Below are positions 45,288 through 56,977 of a stretch of 64,000 nt of DNA, in pieces (positions within the stretch are counted from its first letter, which is position 1; the number at the start of each line of letters is the position of its first letter). The notes under the pieces are model-generated. The model was not told the origin of the DNA. It saw nothing but the letters and a program-made list of their open reading frames with translations, and did no database searches. The stretch covers positions 1,922,001 through 1,986,000 of the forward strand of contig OX637287.1 of assembly GCA_951799445.1 (NCBI GenBank), written 5' to 3'. The DNA is from Pseudisothecium myosuroides. Its lineage: Eukaryota; Streptophyta; Bryopsida; Hypnales; Lembophyllaceae. A program made the position numbers and the translations under genes.

Positions 45288-47803
45288 GTGAGTTTTTGAT
45301 TTAATCTTTGATGTTTCTCCCTAATTAGCATTTATATTCCTAATCAGCCCTTAGAGCATGATTAGCATCCGAGATTAGTGCAAATTAGAAGTTTAGATTC
45401 AAAAAGTTATAGATTAGGCATAGAGGTTTCCGAAAACATCTTATAATTAAGATTCAACCATAAACTGACCGCGTTAGGCTAAGTTAAGCGATAGGGGGTA
45501 GGACGAAGGAATTTTGAATAAAATTTCATCCCAAAAGAACCATGGACGGAACTTAGGGGTTTAAATTAGAAAGAGAATTTAGGATTAAAATTAGGGATTG
45601 ATTAGCAGTTAGAATTAGAATCAATTTACACTTTTATTTCTTAAACTTAAAATTCTAAAGTCAAAATCTAGAGTTAACTGTGGGAAGTTAAAAAGTAGAA
45701 TTAATTTGGAAGTTTTAACTTAGGGGAGTTTAAAACTTCCACTGAAACTTTAGGGTAGTTTAGAAAAGGAAGTTAGGGTTAATTAGGAATAAAAAATCCG
45801 AGTAAGAAGTAGAAATTAAAAGTAAAAACTTTAGACTAAATTTAGGAGGTAGAAATTACGAGTAGAAATAGGAGTTAGATCTTGAAGTTAGGAATTCAAA
45901 ATTAGAGTGAATGTTAGAGGTCAAAAGCTAGAGTAAAATTTAGAAGTAAAACTTGGAGTAACATTTAGAGTTAACCTAGGATTAAAACGATAGGATTAAG
46001 TTTAGAGGTAGAAAGTCAAAAGCCTAAAGTCAAAAGTTTAGATTGAATTTAAAGGTTAAATTTTAAAGTCAATAGGGGAGTAAAAGGTTAGAGTGAAAAG
46101 CTAAAAGTAGAAGTTAAAACTTAGAGGTAGAAGTAAAATTTTAGAGTTAGTTGGAAGTAGAAAAATCTAGAGTCAAAGTGAGAATGTAGAGTTAAAATTC
46201 GGAGGTTAAGATTGGGGATTAATTTTAGAAGTAAAAATTTAGAGTTAAAAATAAAAAACCTAGAGTTAAATTAGGAGTAAAAATCTACAGTAAAAAGTGA
46301 AAAGTTAGAGTTAACGTTAGAGGGTAAATCCTAGAGTAGTTTAGAAATGAGAATATAGAATTAAAAGTGAAACTTAGAATTACCCTAGAAGGTTAAAACT
46401 TGGAAGTTAGGAGTTGAAGTTGATTTAGAAGTAAAAACCTAGAGTCAAAAGTCAAAACATAGAATAGAAGTCGGGAGTTAATACCTAGAACCAAGCTGAA
46501 AAAGTAAAATCTAGAGTTACATTAAGAAGTTGGAACTTTAGGGGTAGCTTTTAAAAGTAGAACTTCTAGGTGGAGTCTTAGAAACCCAAGATAGTCTTAA
46601 GGGTTCATGGAAGGAACATAGGGGTTCCCCTTTTTACGTAGTTAGGGACGTTAGAAATGACGCCAACTACCCAGTCGACCCTCGACATAGGATAGATAGT
46701 TAGAGAGTCAGGATTTCACCATCACTCTGAACATCGCAGTTAACTTGTGAGTTACTACATGCATGTACAATACACCATGTACAACAAGGATGAACAAAAT
46801 TTGGAAAGGATGTTAGAAAATGTCAAAAGAAAATATCCTTTTCAATCCCTTTTTAAAATTTGTCCATAACTTTTGATTTGAGCCTCAAAATCTAAAACGG
46901 ATTTTTGGAGATGAAAGTGAGATTGAATTCCCACCTTTGTTTAGTTCAAAGTTTTTTGAAAAAAATTAATGTACTATGCCTAAATGAGGTCTAAAAGATT
47001 ACTTGTAACATAATTCCTGCCTTTTGTATATCCCACATGGTTTGTCTTGCCTCCTACCACCCCACTTGTATAAAAGGTTTGTCATTTCTACTCTACATTC
47101 TCACTCCCTAAATGGCTTTGGAAAACAATTGACACATATACCAAATATAGTGTATGGGGTACTATATATGGTGAATTGTATATGGTGTATTGTATATGGT
47201 GTATGGTGTATTATTGTAGAACTTTGAATGTATTCATATTTGTTTGTAAAATGGCTACTCCATGTGCAATTGTCATTAATACACTCCTTTTTGCACACAT
47301 TTTTGTAATTTGAAAATGATAAAAAAATGACTTTCCATGTCTTTGGGAATTGACTTGAATCCTAAATCTACATAAATTTACAATAATTACAATATGACGT
47401 GGCAGCATTGGAATGGTGCAAAAACACCATCGCAACTTCTAAATGACTTTAAAATGACTTCCGACGTGGCAGTCCACGTCAGATGTATAATGGGTCACTT
47501 GTGACTTCAAAATGACTTTACAATGACACGCCACGTGGCACGTGATAAACACTTTCCACACTGGCACCTTAGGAGACATTTCCTTAACTCAAACTTTCTT
47601 TATCACTTGGACGAAAACTGTCTCTCATCCATCTATACATCCAAGGCAAACTTCATTGGTGATAATAAAATCTGCAGTCATTTAAAAACGACTTGTCCAC
47701 AATGACTGCAAAGCCCCCAAGTCATTCTGCAGTCATTTGTGTCCGAAATGACTGTTTTGAAGTCATTTATTGAAGTCATTTATGTGGTCATTTTTTTGTA
47801 GTG

Positions 47804-50800
47804 TAGAAAACACATTTCCGTTCTAATGATGTAAATTACTGAAGAAAATGGACATCCTACCTTACTCGTATTGGACAACTCAACGAGCCCCACAATTAGG
47901 CCAGACAGGTAGACGATGTGCTTAATGCTGCTCTCCTTGGCTGCTTGCAAGTAGTTCTAGAACAAGGCCCTTTGGGCCCGGTTGCCGACACTGGGAATGA
48001 TAATGTAAGCTATGTTGACGCCAGCAAAAGCCGAGATGGCAGATTCCAGGGTGTCATTAAGAAGCATAGGCCAATCGACAAAATCAATTTGGGATGGTAG
48101 GACACCGCTCCTCACAAACGCTAAATATTCTAGTGCGTGATATGATCAAGCACACCGACGAAATTCAATTTGTGCGTACAATGCTGTTGCATTCCTTTAG
48201 TAAGTTTGAGTTAAATATCTGAATGCTTGAATGCTTGATAAGATGTCTTTGTACTTCATCTTGACATTTTGATTCCTTCATTTATTGAAAGAATTATTTC
48301 AATTACAAGCTCCTTAACTTTTTGGTGCATAATGTCTTCTTCTAAAATGAATTTTAAATTTAAATTATAGAACTAATTTTTTTTATTGTACCCTCATTTA
48401 CAGTAAAACTTCTAGATTACTCTAATATATATTATAAATGATATAATTGAATTCCAACCCTTAATTCCTAAATGCCCAAGGCTTGTTTGGAGCTTCTTGA
48501 AATTTGCTCTAAATTGAACAAAAACTCAACATTTTCATAAGTTGTACCAATTTCTTTTGAATTGTAACCGTACAAATTCAAACTAGACATGTTAGAGATC
48601 ACATAGCAAAAAAAAACATAACAATATCACTTACAAATTGAAAGAATATAATGTTTGATCATGAGGGTGTTAAAACTATGAAAATTTTTTAATTCTCTTT
48701 TTGCATGTCAACTCTAAGAAGTTGGTCACTAAAAAAATATGAGGTTATAACGCCTAGCATACACAACCCCAATCAATTTATGGTTTTTCAAAATCTATTC
48801 TACAATTTTTTTAAATGAATTTCTAAGGTGATTTTTTCTCCAAGATCTAGTGTATTTGAGGCTCATTTCCATGAGCCCTGAACACTACGGGAAGTCAAGA
48901 TCGCAACGGGTATCCTTGCACAAAATCTTAAATAGAAAAATCATAATCCTTCATTTTTAAGATCGGCTTTTGATCCTAACACTAGACCTCAAAAAGAGTT
49001 CTCCAAAAATATAAACTACTAAAAATAGCAATTTGGTTGGATTTTAGTGATTTCACTTAACTTCAAAGTTTTTGAAACACCAAAATCTGGTGCCTCGGGC
49101 AGTTAGGGGTTAACTTTAGAAAATCAAAATTATTTTATTTTTCCATCTATTTTTTGGAAAAAAACATTCATAAATAGAAATTACATTTTTATATTAGCAA
49201 AATATATCAAAATTTTATACATCTCATTACTTCTTTTAAAATCTATTTTTTCCAATTGGCATGTGGTATAAAATTGTACCCAACTAAGGCCAAAACTAAA
49301 AAAATCTTTCTTAATAGACCTAAAGTTGGGCTAGGGTGAGATAATGTCCTTACTCAGTCCATTCTAAAAGCACTAAAAGTTTTAATTTTCCACGCATGAT
49401 AAAATTTGCAAATTTTTAATTCATATTTGCAATCACAGATCCCAAATTAGCTAGAAGAAGTATACAAAATGAATTAATCAAGCTCAATAAAGGTGGTTTT
49501 ATTTTTTAATTGTACGCCTGAAATGATTTGGAGGGCTAAATAAGGGAGGTAGTTTATTCCAACCTAAAGTTATCAAAATCCACCTCCAATTGGACAAAGC
49601 CTTTATAATGGATATAAATACCTTATGTTCTTATCTCAGGTTCTTATACTCTTCTTTGATAGTAATTGATGCAAAACTCCAAAAAAAATTATATAAATTT
49701 GTCCTACTAGTTAGTGTAACAAAATGAAATTATCTTTAAATAAGGGTGGAATCATTTAACCCCTTCAATAAAGAATAATAATATATCTACTTTAAAAAGT
49801 TTGAATAAATATCAATGGCAAAAGAATTCTTTCTTGTAATGTTCAAAATAATTAAACATTACTAGATTTTTTTTCTTTATAACTCTTGGTTTAAAAAATA
49901 ATAAAATAAAAACAAATAAATTTTTTTTGTTTTAAAAATTAAAATGGATTTTAGAAATGAATTCTATAAGTTGCTTTTCCAAAAACACACTCAAATAGTC
50001 CAAAGAACAAGATTGTCCATAACTTTCTTGTTACCAATCCAAATAGAATTAATAAAATCTTTGTTTGTCTACTTCCTTTTGCAATGGAATTTGTTCATGT
50101 ATTTCAGTAAAATTTAAAAAATCTTTGTTTGTAGTCTAGAATACTTTGTATAAAAAAAAAAGTTTCAAAATTATATTTTTACTTTTTGTGACTCTTTTGT
50201 ACTAGGTACTTACTGAAATTTGTTCTAGGCTTAGTGTATTGAGGCTTTTTTTATTGAACAACAATTGAAATGAAAACTATATTCAACGAAGTTAAAATGA
50301 TTTATTCTTTGGAAGAAAAAAACTTCAAAAAACTTCAAAAAAATGAAAATGTACAAGTTTACCAAAAATCCATTTTGTCCTCTAAAGGGACAATAAGAGT
50401 TATAGGATTCTGAAGCAATGAATTTGTAAAATGGTAAATTAATTTTGAATCATATAACTATTATTGCCTAAATGTTGATTGATGACTAAATGAATGCTTA
50501 ATACTCCGTATTAAATAAATAAGGTAACCTATCTTCATATATCAATTGTATATTATTCAACATTATTTATTTATTAAAAATATAGAATTCATATAAACCA
50601 ACCCTACTCCATTTAGATTTCCTACAAATTTTAGAGGGCAAAACTCAATCATCCATCCTCATATGTCTAAGCTAGGAACTCATGTTCTATTTTCTTAAAT
50701 AAAATGCAACCTAATACAATATACATGCCATTTTATTCAATTTGGTCTTCAACTAAGTTTTTGGTCTTTTTAATTTTATTTAATTTTTACAAAAGTCATC

Positions 50801-53759
50801 CTCTAAGCTATTTTAATACTCATAACCAACCTTTTTTTAACTTTTTGAGAAAGTGCAAAGATGGCAATCACTTAGAATTTGTTAAAGCATTGTATTTTTA
50901 CATTCATCCATCTTTTAGACCAAAAAACACTTTTCATCATATTAATGCACTTTTCCATCCAAATTTCTACAATATACATATACCATCATCTTAAATACCA
51001 AAGTGTGATTGAAGTTATTATGTCATTCTAAAATTTAAAAATCAACACACCATGTTTACACTTATTGTATAAATTTCAAATTCTTTTGTATATTTTGAAA
51101 ATGATATAATTTTTTTTTATGTTTTATTTAGATATTTACTACAATTTCACTTCTTTACCAAACATTCTAAAATTCTTATAATGCATAGAAGACATGTAGA
51201 TACATCCCTAAAAGAATAAATATAAAAATTTCATTCATATATGCTTCCAACATTAGAATATATAAAATGACAACATCTAAAATCAATGGAATATACATTT
51301 TAGTATACTTTCTATTGTAGAACTATTATAGTCTTTAGTTTTATGGTAACCATGCTAAGGTACCTACATGTAATTGTCACCTTTGTAAAATCTTGTTTTT
51401 TTATCTAAAATGTAAGGTTAGTTTAAGATAGAATTATTTATATCATTTTGAAAATTCAAAGTTTTTTTTTTCTTAAAATATATAGGCAGTTACCATTTTG
51501 CTAATAATTTTAGTATTCATTTCCTATTGGTCCTATTATTATTTATCCTTGAACTCCCTAACTTGTGGGTATGGTTTGATCCTCCTTTCTAATATGTCTT
51601 GATATAAAATTGATCATCCTTTCTAATACTTCTTGATATAAAATTTAACCTATTTTCTTTCAATTTTTTACATTATAGAATGTGATCTAATATGGTACAT
51701 CATAGAGGGTCCATACTCTTTGATATATAACCAAATTTTTAGTGGGTGGATTCTAAAATATTTGCTTTTCAAATGAATAATAAAAATATTGCTAATAGCA
51801 TTAGTAAATCTAATCTTATAGATGGATTTTAAATTTAGAATCTATAATTTTTATTTATATACCATTTCTAAAATATTCACCAAAATTTTACTTCATAATG
51901 ATTTTTCTTAAATTGTAAATTTCACACAATACTTTTAGAAAGGTTACTTCCTTTTTATATTTGGAACCATGTATATTAATTAGATATATATTTGGGGGCC
52001 ATTTATTTAGTAATTATGATTTTAAGGGACCTTACAATAGAAAAAAGCTAACTGATCTTAATTTTAAGCACCCTTTAGGTAATTATAAATGATAATCTTG
52101 TTTGATTCTTAGCATGCGATAGTACTTATAAACGTTAGGAATTTTATTTTGTTTCATCATTAAGGATTTTAGGATGAATGTTTGGCATGAAAATATGCAA
52201 TGTACATCAAAAAATTAGGATGAAATTTGAAAGCAATATAAAATAAATAATAATTGATTAACCATTTAACCCTAAACTTCTTGAATAATTAGAATGTGGT
52301 CACTTTATTTATTTAAGTATTTTTTCTATTATTAAAAATATAAAGATGAAGTTCCACTTGAAATGATGCTTTGAAGCATCAAGTTGGCTATCTTTGTGTG
52401 CAGTTAGATTTACAAAACAAGGTATTTTGTTTTAAAAAAAAAGCTTCAAAGCATAGGTGGTTGGGTACTTAGATAATTGGATTAAAAAAAGCCAATTACA
52501 TAAAAGCATAGTATATGAAAGGATAAGCCTAGCTTGTACATAGTGTTTTGACCCTTGAAATGCATATGTTTAATTCTTTTTTTTTCACATTATGTCTTCT
52601 GGACTTCCTTTGTAATCAATTGTTTCCTATTGTTGGAGTTCTTATGATATTATTATCGAATTGACATTTCATATTACACTCACTAAAATATTTAATTTAA
52701 AGATACTGGCGTGTTAACTCCTAAAGGATCAATGTGTTTAGAGGTTCTAAACTGCTTCAAAATACTTGTCCCCAAAGCAAGGTCAAAATCTTCATTGATA
52801 TTTATTTTTTAACAAATTCAATTGTTGGATCCTTTGGTTAACTTGCACAAGTACATTGTCCATAAATTTTAGAATGAATATTCCCACCAATTGCAAGATC
52901 AATGTGCCTAAACTTCAAAATGTAGGCTTTTCTAGTCCTTCCCAAAGGTAAAGTTTTGTCTTTCAATATTTTTAGAAAAAAACATGTATATCCTATTACT
53001 TGTACATTTTAGGCAATATGTTGGAAAATGGATTGAAAACATGTGTAAAAGATTTTAACCAAAAAAACTTTTGTATTATTTTTAAAAAAATTTGTAAAGT
53101 AAAAGGTATTACCAAATGAAAGATAAAACTAATATCCTAATTTTTGGAAGAATTTGAGAATTGTTAATTCCAACAGTGAAAATGTTCTAATAACAATTAA
53201 TATCCTTTATTTTCATTTTGAATGTAAAATTTTCAAAATTGAGAGCAAAAGTTGACTTTAAATGTTTTTTCTACCTTAATTGCCTACAAAATAAAATTCC
53301 TCATAACTTTTACCTTATTATTTGGAATTAAGTAGTTCAATTGTTTTTGAGTAGGTATAAATGTAAACAATTTCAAAAAAATTATTTTTATTTTTTTAAA
53401 TATTTTTTTGTAGCCTGGTTCAACATTGAAATTGGAAAAAAAATTATTACTGTTGCATTACTTATTGGAATGATACGAAACAAAGCTTCACATGTAGATT
53501 ATAATGAGTAGCATCCATCCTAAGAAAATCACGCAAAAATTCCAAATTATAAAATCATCAGAGCTTTGCCCAAATTCTTAAAAAGTCCAAAGTAGGCTCC
53601 TTGGTCTTTTAGGGGTTAAGATTATTATCTTTTATTTTATATATTTAAAAGTTTGTTACCTTGATTTGCTTGTTTGTGTTTTATTGTTTATGTTCTAGCA
53701 GTGTATGTATTCTAATCTTGATCAATATACCAACTCTTTTCAATTTTCAATGCCTAAAA
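47804..53759. other. Long AT-rich stretch, no recognised genes
   Basis: About 6 kb of AT-rich DNA with many poly-A/poly-T runs. The open frames at 47918-48100 and 50704-50994 are short and without family features. I see no RNA gene or clear transposon. It may hold old, decayed elements. Confidence 0.45.
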
Positions 53760-54590
53760 TTTTATTACAAATTAAATAGAGCTAAGTCACTTTTCCTTAT
53801 AAACTTTACAATAATTATGTGTGAGAGTGTGGTCTTCATATAAAAGGCTGCATAGAAAGGTGATACATCAAACATTGCCTAAATCTCTTTACTTTTATTC
53901 TTTTAAATTTGACCAAATTTCTATTTAACTCAAAAGTCACTCTTACTCATAAACTTTACAATAATAAAATATGAGTTCACTCTTGATTTGAAAGGTTGCA
54001 AAAGAGGTAATGATATTGGACATTGCTAAATTACTACACTTTTATTTTTTTAAATTTAACTACAGTTCTATTTAACTCAAACATCATTTTTATTCATAAA
54101 CTTTATAATAATTACTTGTCAATTAGTTTTTGATATAAAAGAATTGCACAACATTACTTAAGCTTTGTGCTTGTTATTATATTTGTAGGCAATTGCATGA
54201 AAATGGCATGAAAACAGTTCTTGAAATCTATACCTGTCCTAGATGGTGAAAATGGCACACTATCAAAGTAACATTTGGAATACCGCCATTTTAATGAAAT
54301 TGTTCTTATTTTTATTTTTTTAAATTGAACCAAAATTCTATTTAACTGAAAAGTCATTGTCATTTATAAACTTTACACTAATTGTGTGTGAGTGTATTCT
54401 TAATATAAAAGGTTGCAACATTGCTTAATTTCTTTACTTGTCATTCTACTTTTATTTTTGAAAATTAGACCAAAATTCTATTTAATTCAAAAGTCATTCT
54501 CACTTATAAACTTCTCAATAATTATGTGTAAGTCTAATATTCTTGATATAAATGGTTGCAATAAAGAGGTGATGATATCAAGGACTAGGG
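53760..54590 (+). repeat. Degenerate tandem array, period about 140-150 bp
   Basis: About five copies share the order: TTCTATTTAACTCAAAAGTCA, ATAAACTTTACAATAATTATG, TGTGAGTGT, TTGATATAAAAGGTTGCA, TGATATCAAACATTGC, TTTACTTTTATT. Copies begin near 53770, 53915, 54062, 54329 and 54468. The longer gap before the fourth contains extra DNA. It is a diverged satellite-like array. Confidence 0.7.
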
Positions 54591-54976
54591 ATTATACTCA
54601 TCCTAAAATTAATTTTTTCTCTTATCTCATGTATTTACACAAATTTATATCTATTGTTTTTTTTAAACAAGAGATTTTCTAATACCCTATTTTACATATA
54701 ACAAGACGTGTGGGCCCTTGAGAATCACCTACAAAATCACATATTGAAGAAAGTTGGATTTATTATGAAGATTAATATTTTTTTAATTAATAGTCTTTAT
54801 CTCTAAAAATATTGAAAATAATCTCATAGGTGCAACATTGTTATGTAGATTATCTTTAGACTATTTACAATAAATAACATCAATATTATTTTGTTAAATT
54901 GGTGGTAGTCCATGTGCCATACTGACATGGAGAAAACCTTATAATAAACCTTGAAATTTTCTAGATTTTATTATGA

Positions 54977-55361
54977 ATTATTCATCGAGATATTAAGAGC
55001 AGCAATATACTATTAGATGCTGACCTAGAGGCTTATATTTCTGATTTCGGACTTGCGAAGCTCATGGACATTGATCAAACTCATGTCACAACGGCGTTGG
55101 CAGGATCCCTTGGTTTTTTGGCCCCTGGTAAGAAAGTAATGTTTGTTTCTAATTGTGCTTCCTTCTTTCTTGCATTAAGAACCTAGCGTAAGACTGATCA
55201 AGACTGATTTGTGTGGCAACTTCCCAGAGTACGTCGATACTGGTCTTGCAACCGAAAAAGTGGACATATACAACTTTGGCGTGGTCTTTTTGGAGCTTAT
55301 TACTGGAAGGCATCCTTGTGACGATCTTTTCAAAGAGTCTGGAATCAGTCTCCCTCAATGA
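54977..55361 (+). pseudogene. LRR receptor-like kinase fragment (kinase subdomains VIb-IX)
   Basis: Exon 54977-55127 reads [20 protein letters not shown], then [20 protein letters not shown] and [11 protein letters not shown] consensus GTAAGA donor follows, and exon 55228-55361 restores the frame across a split GAG codon ([20 protein letters not shown], then [19 protein letters not shown]) after a CAG acceptor. HRD and DFG are present. The TGA at 55359 stands where kinases of this group have Trp (SLPQW). The N-lobe, transmembrane segment and ectodomain are absent. The parent type is a membrane receptor Ser/Thr kinase. The splice junction is intact, so the fragment is fairly young. Confidence 0.85.
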
Positions 55362-55617
55362 TCTTTTTATGTCATGATCTATAATGTATATTACACTTGA
55401 ATTCTGGATACAATTCTTTTGAGAGCTTCTAAGAAATCTTATCACGAAGCGTTTACATTTTGGGGTGATGAGATCTCGAGGGTTTGCTGTCTTGCTGCAG
55501 GTTCGCCTCAAGGCAGATAATAACGATTTTGACGAAATTTTCAGGGGAGAGTAGGGAATGTGCAGTCGTTTGTTGAAAAGGCGAGTGGTGGTGACTGGTG
55601 AGGTGAGGAGGCCAGAC

Positions 55618-55703
55618 ATGGGTTTTGAAAATAGTCGGCATTACTCTTCTGGTGGTGGTGCCCCGGGTCGAAGCCAGTACGGGAATCGCCAAGCGCAGCC
55701 TCC
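55618..55703 (+). other. Possible first coding exon, unknown protein
   Basis: ATG at 55618 opens a Gly/Ser/Arg/Gln-rich peptide (MGFENSRHYSSGGGAPGRSQ, then YGNRQAQPP) that ends at a CC|GTAAGT donor. The composition resembles the N-terminus of an RNA-binding protein, but no family can be named and no second exon was found. Confidence 0.35.
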
Positions 55704-56007
55704 GTAAGTAGAAAACCTAAATCCTAAATTGACTGCATGACCTTTTATCTGATTTGATTTCATCTCTTGACCGACAAATGCAATGTTCGTTAATGACAGC
55801 AAATAAGAATGAACCAAGACCCTGGCAAGAAAGAATAGGTAAATATGCTCTCAGTGATAAATGACACATCACTTCAGGGACAGAAAATATATGAGGTCGA
55901 CATAAGTAACAAATGTTTGATCTGCTGTGATCAAATTGAAGAACATCAGGCAGAGTAAGTCACGTAGATCATCCAAATCATAGAGTCACATTGCAACAGG
56001 TGCTTAC

Positions 56008-56112
56008 AGCAAAGTTGCGAAATCCAAAATATCTATAATTGATGTCTTCGACAACTGAAGACAATTTGTGTCTTCCAGAAGATGCACCCTGATCACGAGT
56101 CAATGCACCATC
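56008..56112 (-). other. Exon-like segment of unknown protein
   Basis: Between a TTTCAG acceptor and a GCT|GTAAGC donor lie exactly 35 open codons (DGALTRDQGASSGRHKLSSV, then VEDINYRYFGFRNFA). The clean splice signals and open frame suggest an exon. I do not recognise the protein, and it is not cullin sequence although the next exon upstream on this strand is. Confidence 0.4.
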
Positions 56113-56612
56113 CTGAAATACTCAAAAAAGGGGGAATAGTTCGTTCATAAATTGATTCTCAGTCGTTTTAAACTACAGAGTCACAAGATCATGCCCTGAA
56201 AACTCCATTTCAAACTGCTTGAGAAACTATGCACAAAAAACTTATAGCCATCCATCTCGTTGTCCACGAAAGCCCACTTTGGATTATCCAATAGGCAATC
56301 TGAACATAATTGATAACATTGATAAGAGGGGAACACTCACATCTACCTGTCATGGATATTAAAATGCTAAACTGGACTTCACCGTAATGCAATCATTTTT
56401 GGACGCAGGATCATGCAAGCAATGCTGGACCAACTGATTCCGTTGTTCCTGGATTACCAGCAACCTTGGGACGCAAAATTGTATAAAGTCCTTAGTTTCA
56501 ATTGATGTACATCACACAATGAACAAGAACAAAGCTGAAATAGAAATCTAAGGCTCTTCACACAGTATGGAGTCACTTTGTTTGCCTTCATGCCACTCAA
56601 TTTTTGCCCCAC

Positions 56613-56771
56613 GTCACTCAGAGCTGGAAGCGATCTCCTCGCAATGAAGTATCGATCGAGGTAATTGAAAAACCGAGACAGCCAGCGGACCAAAATTTTG
56701 TGGTTGTCCCATCGCTTCACAAGGTCTTTCAGCATAAATTCCTCATGCTTTTCCCTAAGAGTAGGTAACAC
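56613..56771 (-). pseudogene. Cullin-1-like single exon
   Basis: After a GTGTAG acceptor the minus strand reads [54 protein letters not shown] and then GTGGGG, a weak donor. This is the CUL1 N-terminal repeat segment (VLPALREKHDEYMLRELVKR ... [15 protein letters not shown]) with no internal damage. No preceding or following cullin exon was recognised, so it is listed as a fragment. The parent protein is the SCF ubiquitin-ligase scaffold. A real but divergent gene with exons I missed is possible. Confidence 0.75.
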
Positions 56772-56977
56772 CTACACGGCCAAATAATGCAGATCAGAAC
56801 ACCCTGTGAGCTTACCATTAGACCAGCTTAGATCTTCACGTGAAAAAAGTTCAAGTACGAAGGCCACGTGAATCCATAGCATTGAACGCAAATGATTTGC
56901 AAACGAAAGAAGCACAAATGCCATATTTAACTACTTCTGGAATTTACGGGGAATTCTGGACTTTGTGAAGGTCCTGT

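Larger units (their letters stand above)
41314..46700 (+). mobile_element. Long LTR-like repeat, copy B, inside tnp2
   Basis: The copy starts TGTGAGCTCCCAATTTGCCA directly after the tnp2 codons for FKSP, with GTTGT at 41309-41313 as the expected target duplication. It follows copy A landmark by landmark (TATA, HindIII-core array, CAG-rich array, ATG exon with donor, purine-rich intron-like tract). A 563-bp MITE accounts for part of its extra length. The right end is uncertain: GTTGT was not found near 46.6-46.8 kb, and tnp2 does not resume, so the insertion came with or was followed by a deletion. Confidence 0.55.
31049..47803. mobile_element. CACTA (En/Spm) transposon, 16.8 kb, nested insertions inside
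   Basis: The left end CACTACAAGAAAATGGGGG is the canonical plant CACTA terminus, and the right end TCATTTTTTTGTAGTG is its inverse. Many short subterminal words AAATGACT/AGTCATTT and CTGCAGTC appear within about 500 bp of both ends, as expected for TNPA-type binding sites. Inside are a minus-strand TNPA-like gene, a minus-strand HAD-domain gene, a minisatellite and a plus-strand tnp2 (TNPD) 5' part. The flanking trinucleotides are ATT and TAG, so a 3-bp target duplication is not preserved or one end has been rearranged. The copy is defective because tnp2 is truncated by the LTR-like insertion at 41314. Confidence 0.85.

Noticed and set aside
31049..47803. A 3-bp target duplication for the CACTA element.
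   Set aside because: The flanks read ATT and TAG; no match could be made by shifting the ends.
17837..49850. CATTACAAGAAA at 17837 and TTTCTTGTAATG near 49839 could be ends of a 32-kb CACTA element enclosing the captured gene fragments.
   Set aside because: The ends differ from CACTA by one base and are 12-bp inverse matches, but no subterminal repeats are shared and AT-rich DNA yields such matches easily. The evidence is too weak to call an element.
55149..55692. Minus-strand ORFs of 156 and 79 codons over the kinase region.
   Set aside because: They are antisense to the kinase exons, which give a clear family match on the plus strand.
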